The translations under genes and the position numbers were made by a program. 59,707 nt of DNA from Candidatus Saccharimonadota bacterium (lineage in GTDB: Bacteria > Patescibacteriota > Saccharimonadia > Saccharimonadales > Saccharimonadaceae): NCBI GenBank assembly GCA_017406985.1, contig JAFQXL010000004.1:1-59707 (forward strand), read 5' to 3'. The notes under the pieces were generated by a model that saw only the letters and a program-made list of their open reading frames with translations, did not search any database and was not told the DNA's origin. Shown in pieces: positions 8,644 through 17,333 of the stretch. Each line of letters opens with the position of its first letter. Position 1 is the first letter of the stretch.

Positions 8644-9990
8644 TTAGTTTAGAAACTGCCAAATTGGGCCGTCTTTTGTGTCTAAGACGACGATATTATT
8701 TTCAGAAAGTTCGTCGCGAATTTGGTCGGAGAGAGCATAGTCTTTATGGTCTCTTGCTTCTTTGCGCTCTGAAATTAAACGTTTAATAAAGTCAGGTAAC
8801 TCGATATTATTAACGAGGTCGAGCGCGAAAAGCTCGTCGACAAACTGCCAATCCTCGAAACTTAATTCGTTTGTGTCGATAATGCTGAAAGCTTCCGGCG
8901 AATTCAAGTTTTCGTTTAGGGCGTTTAGAATTTTTTCTTGTAAATCCGGCTGTTTTTCGGTTTTTCCGGTCTGGAAAGCAGAAGCGGCTTTATTTCTCCA
9001 GTTAAGCCTTCTTGATTTCGCGGCGGAAAGATCGTCAAAACTAAAGTTCCTTGTTCCTTGAAAATGTCCCTGTAAAACCCACATTTTAAAGTCGAGCGGA
9101 GCGAAACCTTTTTCTTCGAGTTCTTCGAGTTTATAAGTGTTTCCGAGTGACTTACTAACCTTTTCGTTATTTATCGTAATAAAATTACAATGGAGCCAGA
9201 AATTACACATTTTCTTGTCGAACGCAGCTTCGGATTCGGCGATTTCGTTTGTATGATGAACTGGAATATGGTCGATTCCGCCAGTATGAATATCGATTGT
9301 TTCGCCAAGTTCTTCGTGGATAATCGTCGCGCATTCGATATGCCAACCCGGATAACCTGGACGATCTAAATAGTCCCAACGCATAGCGTGGTCCTCGTCT
9401 GGTTTTATAAATTTCCAAAGTGCAAAATCTGAGACATTTTTTTTCTCGGAATTAAAATCGACTCTTGCGCCAGCTTTAAGATGGTCTAAGTCGAGACGAG
9501 CAAAATCGGCATAAGTTTTAAATTTCGAAGTATCGAAATAGATTCCGTCGCTCGTTTCATAAGTATAACCTTTTTTAGTTAAGGCATCGATTAACTTTAT
9601 ATCTTCTTCGATATAATCGGTCGCTTTCGCGAGAACGTCCGGCGGAGTTAAGTTTAATTTTTCATAATTTTCGAGGAAATAATTTGAATAAAAATCAGCA
9701 ATTTCCCAGACGGTTTTATTCTCTCTTTTGGCGCCTTTTTCGAGTTTATCTTCGCCCTCGTCGGCGTCTGAAGCGAGATGTCCGACGTCAGTTAGATTTA
9801 AAACGCGTTTCGGCGTAAAGCCGTTTTTCTTCAAAGTTCGGATTAAAAGGTCCCAATAAATATAGCTAGTATAATTTCCGACGTGTGGGAAGTCATAAAC
9901 GGTCGGGCCACAAGTATAAATTTTTACTTCGTCCGGATTTAGCGGTTTAAAAGTTTCTAGTTTTTTAGTTAAAGTATTATAAAGTCTCAT
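8644..9990 (-). CDS. cysS: Cysteinyl-tRNA synthetase
   Basis: A 448-residue class I enzyme that charges tRNA-Cys. It shows the N-terminal zinc site residue in YTCGPTVYD (about 24-32), a HIGH-like FPHVGNY, the second zinc-ligand region GWHIECATI, and the KMSKS-equivalent KVSKS (NNEKVSKSLGN). Length is near the bacterial norm (~460). Its ATG overlaps the TAA stop of the DHH phosphoesterase gene upstream (TAATG), with GGGAGC as ribosome binding site inside that gene, so the two are translationally coupled. Confidence 0.95.
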   Translation of the reverse strand: MRLYNTLTKKLETFKPLNPDEVKIYTCGPTVYDFPHVGNYTSYIYWDLLIRTLKKNGFTPKRVLNLTDVGHLASDADEGEDKLEKGAKRENKTVWEIADFYSNYFLENYEKLNLTPPDVLAKATDYIEEDIKLIDALTKKGYTYETSDGIYFDTSKFKTYADFARLDLDHLKAGARVDFNSEKKNVSDFALWKFIKPDEDHAMRWDYLDRPGYPGWHIECATIIHEELGETIDIHTGGIDHIPVHHTNEIAESEAAFDKKMCNFWLHCNFITINNEKVSKSLGNTYKLEELEEKGFAPLDFKMWVLQGHFQGTRNFSFDDLSAAKSRRLNWRNKAASAFQTGKTEKQPDLQEKILNALNENLNSPEAFSIIDTNELSFEDWQFVDELFALDLVNNIELPDFIKRLISERKEARDHKDYALSDQIRDELSENNIVVLDTKDGPIWQFLN

Positions 9991-11000
9991 TAAAAGCTCC
10001 CATAACTTACGGTTTCTTCTTCTTTATCCTCGTCTTTAAACAAACTATTACAACAAGTAATTAAATCTTTAACACAATCCGCGTAATCTAAGTCATAAGT
10101 TCTAAAACCGGCAGCGTAAGTATGTCCGCCGCCGCCAAAATAGCCCGCGACCTGATCGGCAATCGGTTTCGAGGTTCTAACTTTTCCGGTTAATTTTCCG
10201 TCTGGATAAGTCTTAATCGCGACCGCGACTTCGACGCCTTCGACCATTCGCATTTCTTCAAGAATTAAAACGTTTGGGTTGTATTCGTCAGAATATTCCC
10301 TGATGTCGCTCCAAGGGATATGAACCGTCGCGAGTTTTCCATCGAGAGAATATTCAATTCTTCTGATTAAGTCGGCTTTATAATCTAAAATCCGCTGAGA
10401 CTTTTTCATGAATTCTTTACGGTGTTCTTCAAGCTCGGAAACTTCGCTTCCGAGACGAGTTAGCTCTGCGGCGGTTTCAAAATCTTCCGCAGTAACGCTC
10501 GCGGTCGTAAGGCCGAGCGTATCGGAGAGTAGACCGTTAAAAATCATGTCCGAAGCGGTTTTATCGATTTCTATATTTTGATCTTTAGCGATTTTAAAAA
10601 TTAAAGAACAACAAGACGGGAGAACTTCGATAATTTTTTCATGCGGGAATTTTAAATCGTCTTCAGTTTCGTGATGGTCAAGGACGAGAACCGGTTTTTT
10701 CTCGAGCGCATCTTTAATCGCTGGATCTTCAAGTAACTTCGAAATTAGAACTTCCGCCGCGGTATCGACGATAATAATTCCGTCGGCACTGAAATCGAAC
10801 TCATTCGTAACGCGGCTCCAGCCGTCGAAATATCTTAAATATTTCGGAATATCGACCGGACAATAAAGACTAAGCTCTTTATCTTTTAAGAGGGCTTCGA
10901 GCGCGAGCGCAGAGCCAAGCGAATCTCCGTCCGGATTTTCCGCTTGGACTACGCAGATTTTCGTTTTATCTTTAATAAACTCACTAAAAATGTTATACAT
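9990..11000 (-). CDS. DHH/DHHA1 phosphoesterase (NrnA-like)
   Basis: A 336-residue protein of the DHH phosphoesterase superfamily. It has motif I ENPDGDSLGS (21-30), motif II VDT (78-80), the DHH signature (108-110) and a C-terminal DHHA1 domain with the glycine-rich FGGGGHTYAAGF substrate-binding loop. NrnA-type enzymes degrade nanoRNA or pAp, or hydrolyse cyclic dinucleotide products. The usual motif I histidine (H-x-x-P-D-G-D) is replaced by Ala20, so metal binding may differ. A TGT-TAAAAT box ends seven bases before the ATG (predicted leaderless). It is coupled to cysS by a one-base overlap. Confidence 0.82.
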   Translation of the reverse strand: MYNIFSEFIKDKTKICVVQAENPDGDSLGSALALEALLKDKELSLYCPVDIPKYLRYFDGWSRVTNEFDFSADGIIIVDTAAEVLISKLLEDPAIKDALEKKPVLVLDHHETEDDLKFPHEKIIEVLPSCCSLIFKIAKDQNIEIDKTASDMIFNGLLSDTLGLTTASVTAEDFETAAELTRLGSEVSELEEHRKEFMKKSQRILDYKADLIRRIEYSLDGKLATVHIPWSDIREYSDEYNPNVLILEEMRMVEGVEVAVAIKTYPDGKLTGKVRTSKPIADQVAGYFGGGGHTYAAGFRTYDLDYADCVKDLITCCNSLFKDEDKEEETVSYGSF

Positions 11001-11007
11001 TATAAAT

Positions 11008-11013
11008 ATTTTA
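11008..11013 (-). promoter_or_regulatory. Extended -10 box of the DHH phosphoesterase-cysS operon
   Basis: TGT-TAAAAT on the minus strand ends seven bases before the ATG at 11000. Confidence 0.45.
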
Positions 11014-11026
11014 ACATTTTTTGAGC

Positions 11027-12430
11027 TTAAATGCTAGGGACGGGAAACTTCGAAGCCATTTTAATTACTTCAGAATGGATTTTCTCGAGGTCTTTCTTGT
11101 AGTCTTTTTCAAGAGTCTTGAAATCTTTTGCGCTGACGCAGAGGTCGACGACTTCTTTCATCCAGTCGCCAATCTGTTCCATCTCCGAGATACCCATGCC
11201 GCGAGTCGTAATTGCCGGAGTACCGAGGCGAACTCCGCCCGGTTTAAAAGCGCCGCCTTTATCGCCCGGAAGAGCGTTCGCGTTAAGGGTTAAGCCAACA
11301 AGATCGAGCGCTTTTTCATAAAACTTACCGTTTATGCCGAAGCTTTCGTCAACCTTAACGAGTAGAAGATGATTCTCGGTTCCGTTTCCTTGGAGGATAA
11401 ATCCGTGATCCTTTAGCCTTTCGCCGAGAGCCTTTGCGTTTTCGATGATTTTCTTAGCGTAATCTTTAAACTCTGGCTTCAAGGCTTCGCCAAAAGCAAC
11501 AGCTTTCGCAGCGATAACGTGTTCAAGCGGTCCGCCTTGAGTCCCTGGAAAGACAGCGCGGTCGATTAAAATTGGGATATTTTTAAGCGTTTTTTCCGGT
11601 TTTTTAAGAGGAGAGGCGACATTTCCTTTTGATAAAATAATTCCGCCGCGAGGACCGCGCAGAGTTTTATGAGTCGTGGTTGTGACGACGTTAAAACCGA
11701 AGTCGAGCGGATTTGGGTGAGCGCCACCGGCGATTAAACCGGCAACGTGTGCCATGTCTGCCATAAGAAGAATTTCGTGTCCCCATTTTTTCTCGGCTTT
11801 ATCACGAATTTCGACCACACGTTTAAAATCAGGGATTTTCATAAAGGCGGAATAGCCAATAAGAATTATCTTAACATCTTCCGAGAGAGCTTTTTCTTCG
11901 ATATCGTCATAGTCTAAATCGCCTTCAGGAGTCGTTCCATAAGCGATGAAATTCCAAATTTTTGCAGAGCGAGTAACAGGAGAACCGTGAGTTAAATGTC
12001 CACCGTGACCGAGATTCATCGCGAGAATCTTATCGCCCGGTTCACACCAAGCAAAATAGACCGCTTCGTTAGCGTTTGCGCCAGAGTGAGGCTGGACATT
12101 AGCGTGGTCCGCGTGGAAGAGACGACAAGCGCGAGAAATGGCGATTCTTTCAATTCGGTCGACATTCCTCTGTCCTCCATAATAACGGTAGTTTTCGAGG
12201 ACGGTTTCGGCGATTTTTGTCTCTTTTTTCTCGTAGTCTTTGTCGCTTTCGCCGTTATATTCAGTGTCTTCGAACTTCGGATAGCCCTCGGAGTATTTGT
12301 TAGTCAAAACTGAACCCATCGCCTCGAGGACGTCTTTCGTGACGTAGTTTTCGCTCGGGATAAGTTCAAGTCCCTCGGTTTGACGAGTTTTTTCTTCGTT
12401 AATTAAGTCAAATATGATGTCTTTTTTCAT
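11027..12430 (-). CDS. glyA: Serine hydroxymethyltransferase
   Basis: A 467-residue PLP enzyme that interconverts serine and glycine and loads the one-carbon unit onto tetrahydrofolate. PLP is bound by Lys255 in VVTTTTHKTLRGPRGG. Other family blocks are ELIPSENYVT (22-31), SGANANEAV (116-124) and GGHLTHGSPV (143-152). Compared with ~417-residue enzymes, about 30 extra charged residues are inserted between EGYP (48-51) and RYYGGQ (82-87). AAAGGAT precedes the ATG. It follows folA and thyA on the same strand; together they supply and use methylene-THF for dTMP. Confidence 0.94.
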   Translation of the reverse strand: MKKDIIFDLINEEKTRQTEGLELIPSENYVTKDVLEAMGSVLTNKYSEGYPKFEDTEYNGESDKDYEKKETKIAETVLENYRYYGGQRNVDRIERIAISRACRLFHADHANVQPHSGANANEAVYFAWCEPGDKILAMNLGHGGHLTHGSPVTRSAKIWNFIAYGTTPEGDLDYDDIEEKALSEDVKIILIGYSAFMKIPDFKRVVEIRDKAEKKWGHEILLMADMAHVAGLIAGGAHPNPLDFGFNVVTTTTHKTLRGPRGGIILSKGNVASPLKKPEKTLKNIPILIDRAVFPGTQGGPLEHVIAAKAVAFGEALKPEFKDYAKKIIENAKALGERLKDHGFILQGNGTENHLLLVKVDESFGINGKFYEKALDLVGLTLNANALPGDKGGAFKPGGVRLGTPAITTRGMGISEMEQIGDWMKEVVDLCVSAKDFKTLEKDYKKDLEKIHSEVIKMASKFPVPSI

Positions 12431-12480
12431 GAAAAATCCTTTCTTATAATCTTATTTTGCCCACAAATGAGAAAATTAGA

Positions 12481-12981
12481 TCATAATGACTCCTTTCGGG
12501 TATAAACGATAAATTCGTATTTTATTCCGTTATCTTTCCCTGTTCCGACGACTTTTCGAGTGTATTTTTCTTTATTAAAAGGCTGGAAAAAGGTGTCGGC
12601 GGTTTTATCTTCGGCATCGACTTCTGTTAAATAGAGTTTATCGGCATATTTTAACATTTCAGCATAAACCATTCCGCCTCCAATAACGAAGATTTCCTCC
12701 TCTAAATCCTCCGGAAAGGCCTCTAGAAGCTCGTTAAACGACTTTACAAGTCTAACCCCTTCTGGATACTGGTCCGGAGTTGAATGAGCGGAGAGGACGA
12801 TATGCTCGCGATTTGGGAGCATTTTAGGGAGACTTCTAAAGGTTTTCGAGCCCATTAAAACTTTATGACCTCTAGTGACTTTACTAAAATACTTTAAATC
12901 GCCTGGAAGCTGAAAACAGAGGTCGCCATTTTTGCCGAGTTCCCTGTTTTTGCCGATAGCTGCGATAATTGAATAACTCAT
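12481..12981 (-). CDS. folA: Dihydrofolate reductase
   Basis: A 166-residue enzyme that reduces dihydrofolate to tetrahydrofolate with NADPH. It begins MSYSIIAAIGKNRELGKNGD, as DHFRs do, has the GSKTFRSLP block that binds the cofactor, FVIGGGMVYAEML, and ends with the usual beta strands (KYEFIVYTR). It is separated from thyA by two bases, and thymidylate synthase makes its substrate dihydrofolate, so co-expression makes sense. The gene ends with TGA. Confidence 0.94.
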   Translation of the reverse strand: MSYSIIAAIGKNRELGKNGDLCFQLPGDLKYFSKVTRGHKVLMGSKTFRSLPKMLPNREHIVLSAHSTPDQYPEGVRLVKSFNELLEAFPEDLEEEIFVIGGGMVYAEMLKYADKLYLTEVDAEDKTADTFFQPFNKEKYTRKVVGTGKDNGIKYEFIVYTRKESL

Positions 12982-12983
12982 TT

Positions 12984-13940
12984 TTACTCCGTAATTGGCA
13001 TTTTAATTAAGCCGAGGTGTTCATAATTCTCTAGTTTTATATCTTTTAGCTCTCTAGAATTGTCGAATTTGAAGAAATCTTTAACCTCAGGGTTAATCCA
13101 GAGAGTTGGAGCTTTCGGAAGGTCTCTGCCCTCGTTTGCGTCTTCATAACGCTTAATTTGTTCTTTAATTCCGTCAATTTGATTCTCGTAAATATGAGCA
13201 TCGTTCGTGACAAAAGTAAACTGCCCAGGTTTTACGCCAAGGCAATGAGCGATTAGACAATTGAGAGTTGCGTATTGGACAATATTAAACGGGAGACCGA
13301 GCGGAACGTCAGAACTTCTCGAAGTAACTAGAAGATTAAGCTTCCCGTCGATTAAATTCCATTGGCTATTCCAGACACAAGAAGGTAAAGCGGCGGTCTC
13401 GAGCCATTCGTTTTGCCAGAGAGACATTACCATTCTGCGGTTTCCTGGGTTTTCTTTTAAGGTTTCAATTAGATTTTGGACAAGCTGATAACGGTTTACA
13501 ATCCAACCATAAGCAGTTCCGATTGTTCCGACCGGATTTTCGTCTAGATTATGCTTTTTATAGAGTTCTTTAAAATCTCGTCCCATATAAATTCCATCTT
13601 CTGGAACTTCCCACTCGTCCCAGATATGAACTTTTCGGTCGTGAAGCCATTTTACACTATTACTTTGAGCCTGATAAATCCAAAGAATTTCGAGGATTGC
13701 GGATTTAAAAGTTACTTTTTTCGAAGTTAAAATCGGGAATTCTTCGGAGAGGTCGAACTGAAGAACTTGATGCGGGAGGCGGATAGTTTTTGTCTCCATT
13801 GAGCCTTGAGCGACATGATCAGGGATAGCGGTCGCGGTTTTAGACGTTCTAGTATCGGTTTTCTTGTAATTCTGAACTTTTTCGCCCTCGCTCAAAATTC
13901 TTCGACAGAGCGCAATATACTGGTCGTCAAATTTACTCAT
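12984..13940 (-). CDS. thyA: Thymidylate synthase
   Basis: A 318-residue ThyA-type enzyme that methylates dUMP to dTMP using methylene-THF. The nucleophile is Cys188 in LPSCVWNSQW; the usual His after the Cys is Val here. The phosphate-binding NRRMVMSLW and the SSDVPLGLPFNIVQYA block are conserved. The length exceeds the ~264 residues of E. coli ThyA, with the internal insertion seen in Lactobacillus-type enzymes (DEWEVPEDGIYMG region). A TATAAT box and AGGAGG lie upstream of the ATG. It heads thyA-folA-glyA. Confidence 0.94.
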   Translation of the reverse strand: MSKFDDQYIALCRRILSEGEKVQNYKKTDTRTSKTATAIPDHVAQGSMETKTIRLPHQVLQFDLSEEFPILTSKKVTFKSAILEILWIYQAQSNSVKWLHDRKVHIWDEWEVPEDGIYMGRDFKELYKKHNLDENPVGTIGTAYGWIVNRYQLVQNLIETLKENPGNRRMVMSLWQNEWLETAALPSCVWNSQWNLIDGKLNLLVTSRSSDVPLGLPFNIVQYATLNCLIAHCLGVKPGQFTFVTNDAHIYENQIDGIKEQIKRYEDANEGRDLPKAPTLWINPEVKDFFKFDNSRELKDIKLENYEHLGLIKMPITE

Positions 13941-13998
13941 ATACCTCCTTTATTTGCTTAATTATAACATAGAATTGATTTTTTAGGGGCAAATGTGG

Positions 13999-14004
13999 TA
14001 TAAT
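13999..14004 (+). promoter_or_regulatory. Extended -10 box of tRNA-Ala
   Basis: TGG-TATAAT ends ten bases before the first base of the mature tRNA. Confidence 0.5.
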
Positions 14005-14014
14005 TTAGTTAGTT

Positions 14015-14090
14015 GGGGATGTAGCTCAGCTGATAGAGCGTCGCATTCGCATTGCGAAGGTCGTGGGTTTAAGTCCCATCATCTCCACCA
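14015..14090 (+). tRNA. tRNA-Ala (CGC)
   Basis: Full cloverleaf: acceptor GGGGATG / CATCTCC, D-arm, anticodon arm TCGCA-TTCGCAT-TGCGA with anticodon CGC, T-loop TTTAAGT, and an encoded CCA (14088-14090). The third acceptor pair is G-U, the alanine identity element, which agrees with the anticodon. Confidence 0.95.
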
Positions 14091-14123
14091 CATACAAGAG
14101 ACTGCAGGTCTTATTTTTTGTGC

Positions 14124-14129
14124 TATAAT
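14124..14129 (+). promoter_or_regulatory. Extended -10 box of corA (leaderless)
   Basis: TGC-TATAAT lies in the 46-base gap after tRNA-Ala and ends seven bases before the ATG at 14137, leaving no space for a ribosome binding site. Confidence 0.6.
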
Positions 14130-14136
14130 TATAGTA

Positions 14137-15072
14137 ATGATTAGGATTTATAAAACAAATAACGATAAATTAGATGTTTTAGACGAGATTGTTCCGAACT
14201 CGTGGATTGATTTAATGAACCCGACAGCGGAAGAGATTGAGCGAGTCGTAAATTATACAAAAATCGATCGAGACTTAATCGATAAGATGCTCGACGAGAA
14301 CGAGTTACCGCGCGTCGAGACTTCGGGAGATGCGACGCTAGTTGTAATTGATGCGCCGGTAAGAGACGAGGAAGACGAAGATGAATATGCGACGTTCCCG
14401 CTCGGGGTTATTCTTTCAGACAGAAATTATATCGTAACGGTTTCGACGAGAAAAGTAACCGTTTTACACGATTTTCGACATTCTCACGTTAAAGATTTTC
14501 GAACGGCGAAGAAATCGCGTTTCTTAATCCAAATTCTCGGAAAAACTTCGGCGGAATATCTAAAAATCCTAAATAAAGTTTACAGAGAAATTGAGAAAAA
14601 AGAAGATAAATTAGAGCGTTCGACAAAAAATGAAGATTTAATCGACCTACTCGCGACAGAAAAAACTCTTGTCTATTTTACGACTTCTTTGAAAGAAAAT
14701 GATTTAGTTCTAGAGAGACTAACTTCGGGAAATATGATTCCGCTTTATGAGGGGGATTCCGATATGCTCGAAGATGCGATGATTGAGAACCGTCAGGCGA
14801 TAGACATGGCGAAGATTTATCAAGATATTCTTTCTAGTATTACTGGGACTTATGCGACGGTCGTTTCGAATAATTTAAACGACGTAATGAAATTCTTAGC
14901 GGGAATTACGGTTGTCTTAAGCGTTCCGACGATTATCTCGAGCTTTATGGGGATGAACGTTCCGTTCGGAAACTTTGGCGATAGCGGGACGGCGTGGATT
15001 TGTCTTTTAATCGCTTCGATTGCCGCGTCGCTTGTCGTCTTTATCTGGATGAAAAAGAAGGGGCTGCTTTAA
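14137..15072 (+). CDS. corA: CorA-family magnesium/divalent cation transporter
   Basis: A 311-residue CorA-type channel. A large cytoplasmic N-terminal domain (DEIVPNSWIDLMNPTAEE...) is followed by two C-terminal membrane helices joined by the signature GMN motif (FMGMNVPFGN) and a basic C-terminal tail (MKKKGLL). CorA pentamers import Mg2+ or related ions. The start is ATG 14137, preceded by a -10 box; the reading frame is open further upstream only because it runs through the tRNA-Ala gene. No clear terminator follows before the next promoter. Confidence 0.92.
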   Translation: MIRIYKTNNDKLDVLDEIVPNSWIDLMNPTAEEIERVVNYTKIDRDLIDKMLDENELPRVETSGDATLVVIDAPVRDEEDEDEYATFPLGVILSDRNYIVTVSTRKVTVLHDFRHSHVKDFRTAKKSRFLIQILGKTSAEYLKILNKVYREIEKKEDKLERSTKNEDLIDLLATEKTLVYFTTSLKENDLVLERLTSGNMIPLYEGDSDMLEDAMIENRQAIDMAKIYQDILSSITGTYATVVSNNLNDVMKFLAGITVVLSVPTIISSFMGMNVPFGNFGDSGTAWICLLIASIAASLVVFIWMKKKGLL

Positions 15073-15169
15073 GCTTTAAAAAACGCTAGATTTATGTTAT
15101 AATATCGAGTATATATGGGTGGTGTACATTTTATTGGTGGTTTCATTTTTCTGTTAGGGGGTGAAAAAT

Positions 15170-16081
15170 ATGCTAATGCAAATGAACACGGAAACTGATT
15201 TTGGAGAAGTTACAGTTGAGGTTAAGGGAGGAAAAATTCGGATAGAGCGCGAGAGGTCGGTTATAAACCCTTCGATTTCGAAGATAGAGCCGTCGCTCGC
15301 GATTTGGCGAAATCAGGTAAGCTATCGCGCCGGAGATAGACCGATTCGGTCTGGAAACGGGCTTTGCGGAGTCTTTGTCGGTTTTAATCCGGAATATCCA
15401 TTCCTTGACGACTACATTGAGACAGATACGATTCATTCCGCTTCTTGTATTAACCTAGCGATAAATATCTTCGAGTTTTATCCGAAGTTGTTCGATATTT
15501 ATGAGCAGTTTCGGATTATCTCGGTTTTAAAAGACCATGATCTCGGAGAGAGCGAACGCGGGGACAAGGCGGACGACGGTTCGACGGAGCATAAAGAGAA
15601 GTTTAAGATTGAGCTTGAAGAGTTTGTCCGGAAGATTCAATATCATACGGAAGAGTTTCAAGACGTTTTAATCAAGGACTTCATTATGTTTGAGCATGCG
15701 GATTCTTTAGAGTGGGACGAGCGGAGTCGAGAGATTTTCCAGTTTGCGAAGCTAGTCGATAAGACGGATGCGCTACTCTCGGCTTTTATCTACGAGAAAC
15801 AAGGCAGGAAAGGTTCTCTGCTCTATAAGAAGAAACACTTTGGCGGAATTACTGGCCAAGACCAGTATTATTCGGACCAGACTCGGGAATATTCTCAAGC
15901 GGGGATTTGGAGTGCGCACATGATTGATCATTACAAAGATTATAAGAACTTAAAAATCTTTGTTGATATTGTCGTGGCGGCGTGTCGCGATGTCCGCGGA
16001 ATGGTTTTCCCTTGGTTCTGGGAGTTTTTAGAAAAGCGCGACGTCTTCACGGAAGAGGAGCGCAAAACATATGTAGGATAA
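15170..16081 (+). CDS. HD-domain-like hydrolase (YfbR/HD_3-like)
   Basis: A 303-residue soluble protein. The central part has the features of an HD-type metal phosphohydrolase: His in DTIHSASCINLAINI, the KDHDLGESERGD block resembling LLHDigE-x-x-x-GD of YfbR/HD_3 proteins, and a late Asp in KLVDKTDALL. It probably acts on nucleotides, but the substrate is unknown and the first ~60 residues match nothing I recognise. ATG 15170 is preferred to GTG 15161 because TAGGGGGTG then sits seven bases before it. It has its own promoter (TATAAT near 15098), a ~60-base leader, and a terminator shared with rpsI. Confidence 0.6.
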   Translation: MLMQMNTETDFGEVTVEVKGGKIRIERERSVINPSISKIEPSLAIWRNQVSYRAGDRPIRSGNGLCGVFVGFNPEYPFLDDYIETDTIHSASCINLAINIFEFYPKLFDIYEQFRIISVLKDHDLGESERGDKADDGSTEHKEKFKIELEEFVRKIQYHTEEFQDVLIKDFIMFEHADSLEWDERSREIFQFAKLVDKTDALLSAFIYEKQGRKGSLLYKKKHFGGITGQDQYYSDQTREYSQAGIWSAHMIDHYKDYKNLKIFVDIVVAACRDVRGMVFPWFWEFLEKRDVFTEEERKTYVG

Positions 16082-16095
16082 ACCACCCAACAAAA

Positions 16096-16130
16096 ACGGA
16101 GCCGAATTTCGACTCCGTATTTTGTTTTTT
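16096..16130. terminator. Bidirectional terminator between HD gene and rpsI
   Basis: Stem ACGGAG / CTCCGT (96-118 of 16,000) with T-runs on both sides, placed between convergent genes. Confidence 0.85.
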
Positions 16131-16524
16131 AACGTTTGCTGAACTGTTCTTTCTTTCTCGCGGAGCGAAGACCGTATTTTTTGCGTTCTTTCTCGCGCGG
16201 ATCGCGTTTGACAAATCCCGCCTTCTTTAAGATTGGGCGAAGATCTGGGAATTCAGTTTGAAGAGCTTTTGAGATAGCGAGTTTAATCGCGTCGACCTGT
16301 CCAGCTAAACCACCACCAGAAACACGAACAGTAATGTCGTATTCTTTCTGTTTTTGGGTTAAAGCGAGCGGATCAGTAATCTCAGCGAGGTAAGTTTTAT
16401 TACCGCTTAAATACTCGAGAGCATCTTTGTCGTTAATTGTGATGTTGCCTTTACCCTTATAGAGGCGAGCACGGGCAGTCGCAGCCTTACGACGACCGAG
16501 GCCATAGGTATATTTCTCTGCCAT
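16129..16524 (-). CDS. rpsI: 30S ribosomal protein S9
   Basis: A 131-residue S9 with the family start YTYGLGRRKAATARARLYKG and the conserved C-terminus GLRSARKKEQFSKR, whose last Arg reaches the P-site tRNA. It is the last gene of the ribosomal block and is coupled to rplM by a one-base overlap, the same rplM-rpsI pair seen in most bacteria. Confidence 0.97.
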   Translation of the reverse strand: MAEKYTYGLGRRKAATARARLYKGKGNITINDKDALEYLSGNKTYLAEITDPLALTQKQKEYDITVRVSGGGLAGQVDAIKLAISKALQTEFPDLRPILKKAGFVKRDPREKERKKYGLRSARKKEQFSKR

Positions 16525-16949
16525 TACTTAATCTCCTTTGGGTTTTGTGCTGCGTGAGAGTGTTCCGGACCGTCGAAGACGCGAAGACGAGCTAAGCGAT
16601 CTGCGGCGAGTTTATTCTTTGGAAGCATCCCAGCAACAGCTTTCTTAATAGCTACACTAGGGTCTTTCTCAATAACTTCTTCAAGTTTAAGAGAGGTGAG
16701 ACCACCAGGGAAACCGCTATGGCGATGATACATTTTGTCGGTCATTTTATTGCCAGTAACAACGAGGTCCTTAGCATTAATAACGACAACGTAGTCACCA
16801 TTATCAATATGCGGGGTGTAGGTAACTTTCGACTTGCCCATGAGCTTGTCTGCGATAACTACAGCGAGTTTACCGAGAGGAAGGCTACTAGCGTCGATAA
16901 GATACCAATCACGCTTAATTTCACTTGCTTTTTGAGAATAGGTTTTCAT
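16524..16949 (-). CDS. rplM: 50S ribosomal protein L13
   Basis: A 141-residue L13: early RDWYLIDASSLPLGKLA-like start, the NGDYVVVINAKDL strand, and the MLPKNKLAADRLARLRVF block. It overlaps rplQ and rpsI by one base each (TAATG), so it is translationally coupled to both. It is an early-assembling 23S rRNA-binding protein. Confidence 0.97.
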   Translation of the reverse strand: MKTYSQKASEIKRDWYLIDASSLPLGKLAVVIADKLMGKSKVTYTPHIDNGDYVVVINAKDLVVTGNKMTDKMYHRHSGFPGGLTSLKLEEVIEKDPSVAIKKAVAGMLPKNKLAADRLARLRVFDGPEHSHAAQNPKEIK

Positions 16950-17332
16950 TACTTATCCTCCTTTTTAGAGGTATCAATGTCATCGACAAAGCTGATAGTT
17001 CCCATTTCAGAGTTGTCTCCGGTGCGGAAACCAGCTTTTTCGATGCGAAGATAACCAGAGTTACGCTTAATCTGTGGAGCGATAACGTCCATTAAGAGAT
17101 CTGCACATTCAATTGAATCAAGACGAGCAATAAGAAGACGGCGATTAGCTAAGCCACCCTTTTTAGCGATCGTGATTAACTTCTCTGTCTCGCGGCGCAT
17201 TTCTTTAGCGCGTGCAAGCGTAACGGTAATTGACTGATATTTGATCAGAGAACATTCTAGCCCACGAAGGAGCGCGCGTCTCTGGTCCTTTTCACGACCG
17301 AATTTTCGGCCTTTGTATCCATGACGATGCAT
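16949..17332 (-). CDS. rplQ: 50S ribosomal protein L17
   Basis: A 127-residue L17 beginning MHRHGYKGRKFGREKDQRR, the standard N-terminus, and ending in a short acidic/basic tail. It directly follows rpoA (one base between them), as in most bacteria, and lies near the nascent-chain exit tunnel in the large subunit. Confidence 0.97.
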   Translation of the reverse strand: MHRHGYKGRKFGREKDQRRALLRGLECSLIKYQSITVTLARAKEMRRETEKLITIAKKGGLANRRLLIARLDSIECADLLMDVIAPQIKRNSGYLRIEKAGFRTGDNSEMGTISFVDDIDTSKKEDK

Positions 17333-17333
17333 T

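Noticed and set aside
13993-14136. Longer CorA reading frame starting at 13993
   Set aside because: The first 48 codons run through the tRNA-Ala gene; the -10 box seven bases before ATG 14137 gives a better start.
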